Source of the DNA: Pelagophyceae sp. CCMP2097
Taxonomy: Eukaryota; Sar; Pelagophyceae
Direction: 5' to 3'
Length of the DNA stretch: 10,648 nucleotides
Assembly: GCA_026770575.1 (NCBI GenBank)
Contig: MU657172.1
Coordinates: forward strand, 591,792 to 602,439
The position numbers and the translations under genes are program-made. The notes under the pieces are model-generated. The model saw nothing but the letters and a program-made list of their open reading frames with translations. It searched no databases and had not been told where the DNA came from. How positions within the stretch are numbered: the first letter of the stretch is position 1; each line of letters begins with the position of its first letter. Shown in pieces: positions 7,097-10,648 of this stretch.

Positions 7097-9044
7097 TCAG
7101 TAGACGCCCGGCAGGATGAGGTAGGGCACCTTGTTTGAGTACTCGTCATAGTAGGCGCCGTATTTATTCTTACACTTTTTCTCGTCGCGTTTCGCCCGCT
7201 CGGCGAGCAGAATCGTCAGGAAGAACGGGTAAAACAGCGGCAGCGCGCCGTTGCGTGCCGGGTTGGACAGCAGGCCCCAGGACCTAGCGTCGAGGCGACG
7301 ACGTACGGCGAGCGCCGATGGCGTCGCACAGTCGGGAGTGAAAAGCGTCCAAGAGAGACTTGCTCAAAGACGCTGTTCGCTAGACCAGGCCGCCGTCAAC
7401 TCGAAGACGTAGTGGAAATGGCGCGCGATGCCCCAGAAGCCGCTGGCGAGGAGGAGCGATTCTCGCTCGCCCTGGACGGAGCCGTCTTTGTGGTATACAG
7501 TGTACTTTGCCACGACGAACACCGGCACTTTGCCCCAGATCAGCCCTTTCCCGTCCGCCTCGCGGAAGCGCTTGCGCTGCACGTCGGCCCAGTAGTTGAG
7601 GAGCACGCCGGAGAAGCCGACTGAGAAGATGGCCGCTGCCGCCGCGGGCGAGAGGCCGGTCGGGTGCGAGACGCAGAAGCGACTGTGGAACGTGTAGACC
7701 GAGGGCACCCAGACCAGGCAGCCCCACTGGATCTCCCAGCCCGCGCGGTCCACGATGATGTCGATGGACCTAGGCGTGCGGGTTTGCGGTTCGACGGGTC
7801 CGTTCCAGACGGGTTATTCTCGTCGGTTTCCATCTCGCCGGCGCGGGAAACGGACCTCATGTACCCAATCTCCCACTCGAAGAACTTGACGAGATAGAGG
7901 AACTGCGACGCGGCGCCCAGCGCGAGGCCGTAGTCCAGCGCACCGTGGAGCGCGTATGACTTGTACGTAAAGCTCAGAGGCGCGAGCATCCAGAACGTCA
8001 TTGCGAAGCGGCAGTTCACAAACCTCTTTATATCCACGCCGAAGACGCGCGGATACAGCTCCGTGCCCCAGGTAAAATCCTTGAAGAACGAGCCAGTGGT
8101 GCCCGAGTCGGCCGTCGAGGGAAAGTGCAACCCTTTGTAATTCAGAAACACAGCCAGCGCCATCCCAAAGATGTTCAGCGACGAGATCATCTGCGGGAAC
8201 ACGTCGTAGATGATACCCAGATCGAAGAGGCCCAGGCCCAGCGACGAGCACCCGACGAAGACGAGCGTGAAGACGAAACAGTGGAGGAGCGCGTTATTCT
8301 TATAAGAGGGCACGTGGCCCGTAAGCGTCTCCGGGCCGTACTCGACCTAAGGAAGGCGTCCCAGACCGGACCGGGGGGGCGGGGGGGGGGGGGGGGTTTC
8401 CCCGGGGCCGTATCGGACCGTACACGGGCCACGTAGGACCGTCTGCGGATAGTCTACAGACTGTCTACGGGACCGGGTCCCGTAAACGGACCGAATACGG
8501 GCCGTCTCGCGGCCGCCCCCGCCTTTCGAAAGAGGCGACGCACGGGCCCCGGCAGGCCGACGTCGAGGAGCAAGGCCAGCGCGTTGAAGCTTAGGAGGAA
8601 CTGCACGGCCCGCGACGACGGCGCCACATAAGATTGTGCCACAAACGCGGCCACGTCGGCTGCGCACGTGACCACGCCCGCGTTGAGGCAGTGCTCGGCG
8701 AGGCCCGACACGCCGAGCGCCGGGTCCGCGGGCGAGTCGGTCGAGGTTAGAGAGGCCAAGACCTGCACGAACATGGGGCAAAAAACTAAAAGAAACGGCA
8801 CCATCCACGTCCCGTCGCCGAGGCCGCCGTCGACCCAGTTCGACCCCGTCGCCACCGCCGGCGAGGCGGCCGCGACGGGCGCCGCAGCGTCGACGGCGGC
8901 ATCGTCTGCGTCGAAGGCGTCGTCTGCTTTCTCCTTTTTGGACGACTTGCGCGGCGTCGGCGCGGCGCGCTTCGAGGGCGTCGCGCCCTCGGCGGCCTTC
9001 TTCGACGGCGTGGTGCCGACGACTTTGCGCGACCGCAGCTCCAT
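7097..9044 (-). CDS. DHCR7: Sterol reductase, ERG4/ERG24 family, 7-dehydrocholesterol reductase type
   Basis: Predicted to reduce the C7-C8 double bond of delta-7 sterol intermediates with NADPH at the ER membrane, late in sterol synthesis. Exons on the minus strand are 9044-8544, 8346-7856, 7769-7386 and 7283-7097 (TGA): 1563 nt, 520 aa. Introns of 197, 86 and 102 nt have phases 0, 2 and 2. Residues 1-79 are an extra N-terminus, Lys/Pro/Ser-rich (MELRSRKVVGTTPSKK) then acidic/Ala-rich. The membrane core starts near 80. Family stretches match plant DWF5-like proteins: PSTADSGTTGSFFKDFTWG and TELYPR (240-267), NCRFAMTFW, VDRAGWEIQWGCLVWVPSVY (337-356), DGKGLIWGK, LLLASGFWGIARHFHY (436-451), AERAKRDEKKCKNKYG and the C-terminus KVPYLILPGVY. 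The C14-reductase alternative fits less well at the GCLVWVPSVYT segment. Usual length is about 430-475 aa; the excess is the N-terminus. ATG 9044 is the only in-frame ATG near the start. Confidence 0.93.
8373..8396. repeat. G7-C-G16 tract inside sterol reductase intron 1
   Basis: On the transcribed-sense (minus) strand this is a C-rich tract about 27 nt before the acceptor CCTTCCTTAG. It may serve as a polypyrimidine tract. Like the 62-nt C tract at 237-298, its length is probably unreliable. Confidence 0.85.
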
Positions 9045-9279
9045 CGCCACCGATGTCAACAACAGCGTACACTCGAACACTGACAAGGGGTATCGCTTGC
9101 CTCAAGGTTGCAGAATTGTTTAGCGATTAAACCTTACACTGTTGGTGCCGACACGGCTGAACCAAATAAGGGATTTCAACACCCAAGCAGGCGTTGTCAG
9201 TTCAGTTTCTGGCGACTTATGTGGGCCTTGCGCATCATCGTTTGCGCGCTCGCGGGGCAAGTTCAGGGAGCGATGACGG
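9045..9279. promoter_or_regulatory. Intergenic region between divergent genes, presumed promoter zone
   Basis: Separates the minus-strand sterol reductase start (9044) from plus-strand coding-like sequence. No TATA box or recognised element can be supported. It contains the third copy of the AAGCGATACCCCTT motif (9085-9098, minus strand), 41 nt upstream of the sterol reductase ATG, probably within its 5' leader. A plus-strand frame with ATG at 9219 (MWALRIIVCALAGQVQGA) has signal-peptide-like hydrophobicity but no splice support. Confidence 0.35.
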
Positions 9280-9405
9280 AGGCGCCGTGCGCGCACCGCG
9301 TCTCGCCTCCGTGCTGTCGAAAAGATCGGCCCGCGGCCCGAGACGTCCTACATGTCTCTGGAGACCAGCCGCCTTATTTTCAAATCTGTGGGCGACGGGG
9401 AGGGT
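9280..9405 (+). CDS. Possible exon, RLRAVEKIGPRPETSYMSLE-like
   Basis: The frame gives TASRLRAVEKIGPRPETSYM, then SLETSRLIFKSVGDGEG, with GC-ending codons, before a TGA. An ATG at 9352 is in frame. A donor could be GG|GTTGAA at the end. It could be an upstream exon of the gene at 9568-10076, but no splice partner is established and the 5' boundary is unknown. Function unrecognised. Confidence 0.25.
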
Positions 9406-9414
9406 TGAAATGGT

Positions 9415-9495
9415 CGAATGGTCCCTAATCTCGGGCGCTGGGAGGTGGTCATGGACCTCCTCGAGCCGCGCGATACCGAGATTAGGGACCATTCG
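9415..9495. repeat. 20-bp perfect inverted repeat with nested hairpin
   Basis: CGAATGGTCCCTAATCTCGG at 9415-9434 pairs perfectly with 9476-9495. The 41-nt loop contains GGAGGT...ACCTCC, a second small hairpin. It lies just upstream of the exon starting at 9568. Confidence 0.85.
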
Positions 9496-9505
9496 GACAT
9501 TTTAT

Positions 9506-9550
9506 CAAGAGACTTGTCATGGGCGTGCGTGCGCCACAAGAAGTCTCTTG
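9506..9550. repeat. 10-bp perfect inverted repeat
   Basis: CAAGAGACTT at 9506-9515 pairs with AAGTCTCTTG at 9541-9550 over a 25-nt loop. It follows the preceding hairpin by 10 nt, so the two form consecutive stem-loops ending 16 nt before the acceptor ATCTCAG. Confidence 0.75.
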
Positions 9551-9567
9551 AGCGCTCTCCATCTCAG

Positions 9568-10076
9568 GCGCGCGCCCGCGGGCTCGGCGCCCGTGGTCAT
9601 CGGCATGGCGGCTGCGCGGCCGGGCATTTGGTTCAGCGTCGACCCCGGCCTGGAATTTTCGGCCGCGTACAAGAACACGTCGTGGGCCGAGGAGCTCGAC
9701 GTGCCTCGCGACGTTTTCCGCGACCTTGCGCTCAAGGCGAAGCTGATCGGCAAGGGCGGCATAGGTGGCTGGAAGCGCCGTACGAAAAAGGCGTTCATCA
9801 AGCTAGGCATCACGTTTTATGACACGTTCTACGGCTTGAACACCACCACGCACCAGCCGATCCAGTGGGCGTGCGCGGGCGCCGCGCCGTGCCACACGCC
9901 GCTCGATCAGATCGAGGGCAACGTGCGAGTGCCAACGCAACGCGCTCCTCCAGCTCCAGGACAACAAGGTGGCGGCCGACACCGCGGCGCACCACGAGCG
10001 CCGCCGACGCAAGAAGCGCGCCCAGCGTGGCCGCCGCGACTCCGCCGGGGAGGCCGTCCGAGCAGTCTCCACCTAG
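9568..10076 (+). CDS. Unrecognised protein, two 3' exons, basic C-terminal tail
   Basis: Enters after the acceptor CTCTCCATCTCAG (exon starts 9568, phase 2) and contains SAPVVIGMAAARPGIWFSVD, PGLEFSAAYKNTSWAEELDV, FRDLALKAKLIGKGGIGGWK and ITFYDTFYGLNTTTHQPIQW. Reading straight on, the coding-like signal changes frame near 9926. Removing a 40-nt intron (9871-9910, donor GTGCGC, acceptor GATCAG) restores one frame: ECQRNALLQLQDNKVAADTA, then a basic tail with ERRRRKKRAQRGRR, ending VRAVST and TAG at 10074-10076. The tail could be a nuclear localisation signal. An in-frame ATG at 9605 may be the start if no upstream exon exists. A one-base frameshift at 9926 is the alternative to the intron. No family recognised. 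Confidence 0.55.
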
Positions 10077-10165
10077 AGCATCCCGCGACGAACGCACCTG
10101 CAAGCAGGACGGTCGCGGTACCGCTCAGCCTCAAGCGTGCGCCCGCGCGCGCCCGGCTTGGAGTC

Positions 10166-10648
10166 ATGGCTTTCATCAATTCTCTGTATGGATTTTATAA
10201 GTTCCTTATTTTGCCTCATCTGAACTCTTGGTTACCGCTTGAAACAGCCGTGCCGAGGTCTCACTTGGGTGGTCGAGCCATCCCTGGCCGTCTCCTGCCC
10301 GTCCAGCCCCATTGGGCCGCCTCACGTGGTGTTCGTGTGGGTGGTGGATCTCGGTGCCAGGCACCTCGGCGCGTCGCGCTAGGTAGCAAAGAGGCAGCCA
10401 GCGGTTCTTGCGTCGAAATCGGCAGGTGCCAACAACACAGACTGCGTCTCGGTCACGCGGGTGGGTCATCCGGTCGAAACACTGGATATGTGCGCCGGGG
10501 GGGTTCTTCGGTCAGAGTCGCCAAAGCGGCCTGTCCGGCGGGTTTTCTCCTTTTTCAGGGAGAGGGGTGGGTCGTGTGCCGCCCTTCAGACCTCGTTGAG
10601 TCTTCCGACACAAGCTTCTTTGGCCTCGGTTTGGGGGGTTCTTCGGTC
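10166..10648 (+). CDS. Open frame running off the right edge
   Basis: From an ATG at 10166 (MAFINSLYGFYKFLILPHLN) the frame is free of stops to the end of the window, 161 codons. The same frame is open back to 9569, passing out of phase through the second exon of the previous gene. The N-terminus is hydrophobic, the rest Gly/Arg/Ser-rich and featureless (GGSSGRNTGYVRRGGSSVRV). Codon bias is weaker than in the clear exons. It could be a coding exon, or chance in a stop-poor sequence. Confidence 0.25.
   Translation, partial: MAFINSLYGFYKFLILPHLNSWLPLETAVPRSHLGGRAIPGRLLPVQPHWAASRGVRVGGGSRCQAPRRVALGSKEAASGSCVEIGRCQQHRLRLGHAGGSSGRNTGYVRRGGSSVRVAKAACPAGFLLFQGEGWVVCRPSDLVESSDTSFFGLGLGGSSV
10498..10648. 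repeat. 16-bp direct repeat, 135-nt period, at the window end
   Basis: GGGGGGTTCTTCGGTC occurs at 10498-10513 and 10633-10648. The period is 135 nt, a multiple of three, so both copies encode the same peptide (GGSSV) in the open frame. The second copy is cut by the window edge, so a longer tandem array may continue outside. Confidence 0.7.

Noticed and set aside
7814..8251. Arg/Leu-rich minus-strand open frame within the sterol reductase
   Set aside because: Alternative frame of sterol reductase exon 2, whose true frame matches the family closely.
8347..9105. 252-codon minus-strand open frame
   Set aside because: Runs out of frame through sterol reductase exon 1 and its intron. Arg-rich with no family match.
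9923..9930. Frameshift making the 9568-10076 gene a pseudogene
   Set aside because: A 40-nt intron with acceptable splice sites explains the frame change, so decay need not be assumed, though an indel is not excluded.

Overview
The window reads as nuclear DNA of a GC-rich unicellular eukaryote, most plausibly an alga or related protist. Coding blocks are short, GC3-rich and split by small introns (40-197 nt, mostly GT-AG, several with GTGCGT-like donors). No operons, Shine-Dalgarno sites or phage or bacterial genes were seen. The lineage cannot be fixed from sequence alone. The best-preserved protein resembles plant DWF5, so a photosynthetic lineage is possible, but this is inference.

Layout. 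1-109 (-): an exon fragment running off the left edge. 110-2320: largely gene-free and repeat-rich, with a 62-nt poly-C tract, a compact TIR/MITE element with TA flanks (710-900), tRNA-like B-box sequence and dispersed repeats. 2323-3487: an uncertain plus-strand ORF, a minus-strand unknown gene (2616-3250) with an odd in-frame TGA, a GGGTGC hexamer repeat and a terminal exon of a plus-strand gene (3368-3487). 3733-4469: a small two-exon minus-strand candidate entangled with a foldback element built of GTTAGAAA/TTTCTAAC units. 4470-4900: A/T-rich tract, B-box next to poly-T, tetranucleotide microsatellite and a 23-bp inverted repeat. 4997-6413 (+): an unrecognised multi-exon gene with a basic N-terminus and helical C-terminus. 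7097-9044 (-): a complete four-exon sterol reductase gene of the 7-dehydrocholesterol reductase type (520 aa), the one confidently named gene. 9280-10076 (+): an unrecognised gene with a probable 40-nt intron, preceded by two strong hairpins. 10077-10648: a stop-free frame with an in-phase repeat, running off the right edge.

The sterol reductase and the plus-strand gene upstream of it (4997-6413) converge, and the sterol reductase and the gene at 9568-10076 diverge. Nothing suggests these genes act in one pathway. All gene models were spliced by eye from frame, phase and GT/AG sites and need transcript support. I found no convincing new multi-gene system. The most interesting material is the mobile/foldback repeats and their relation to introns.
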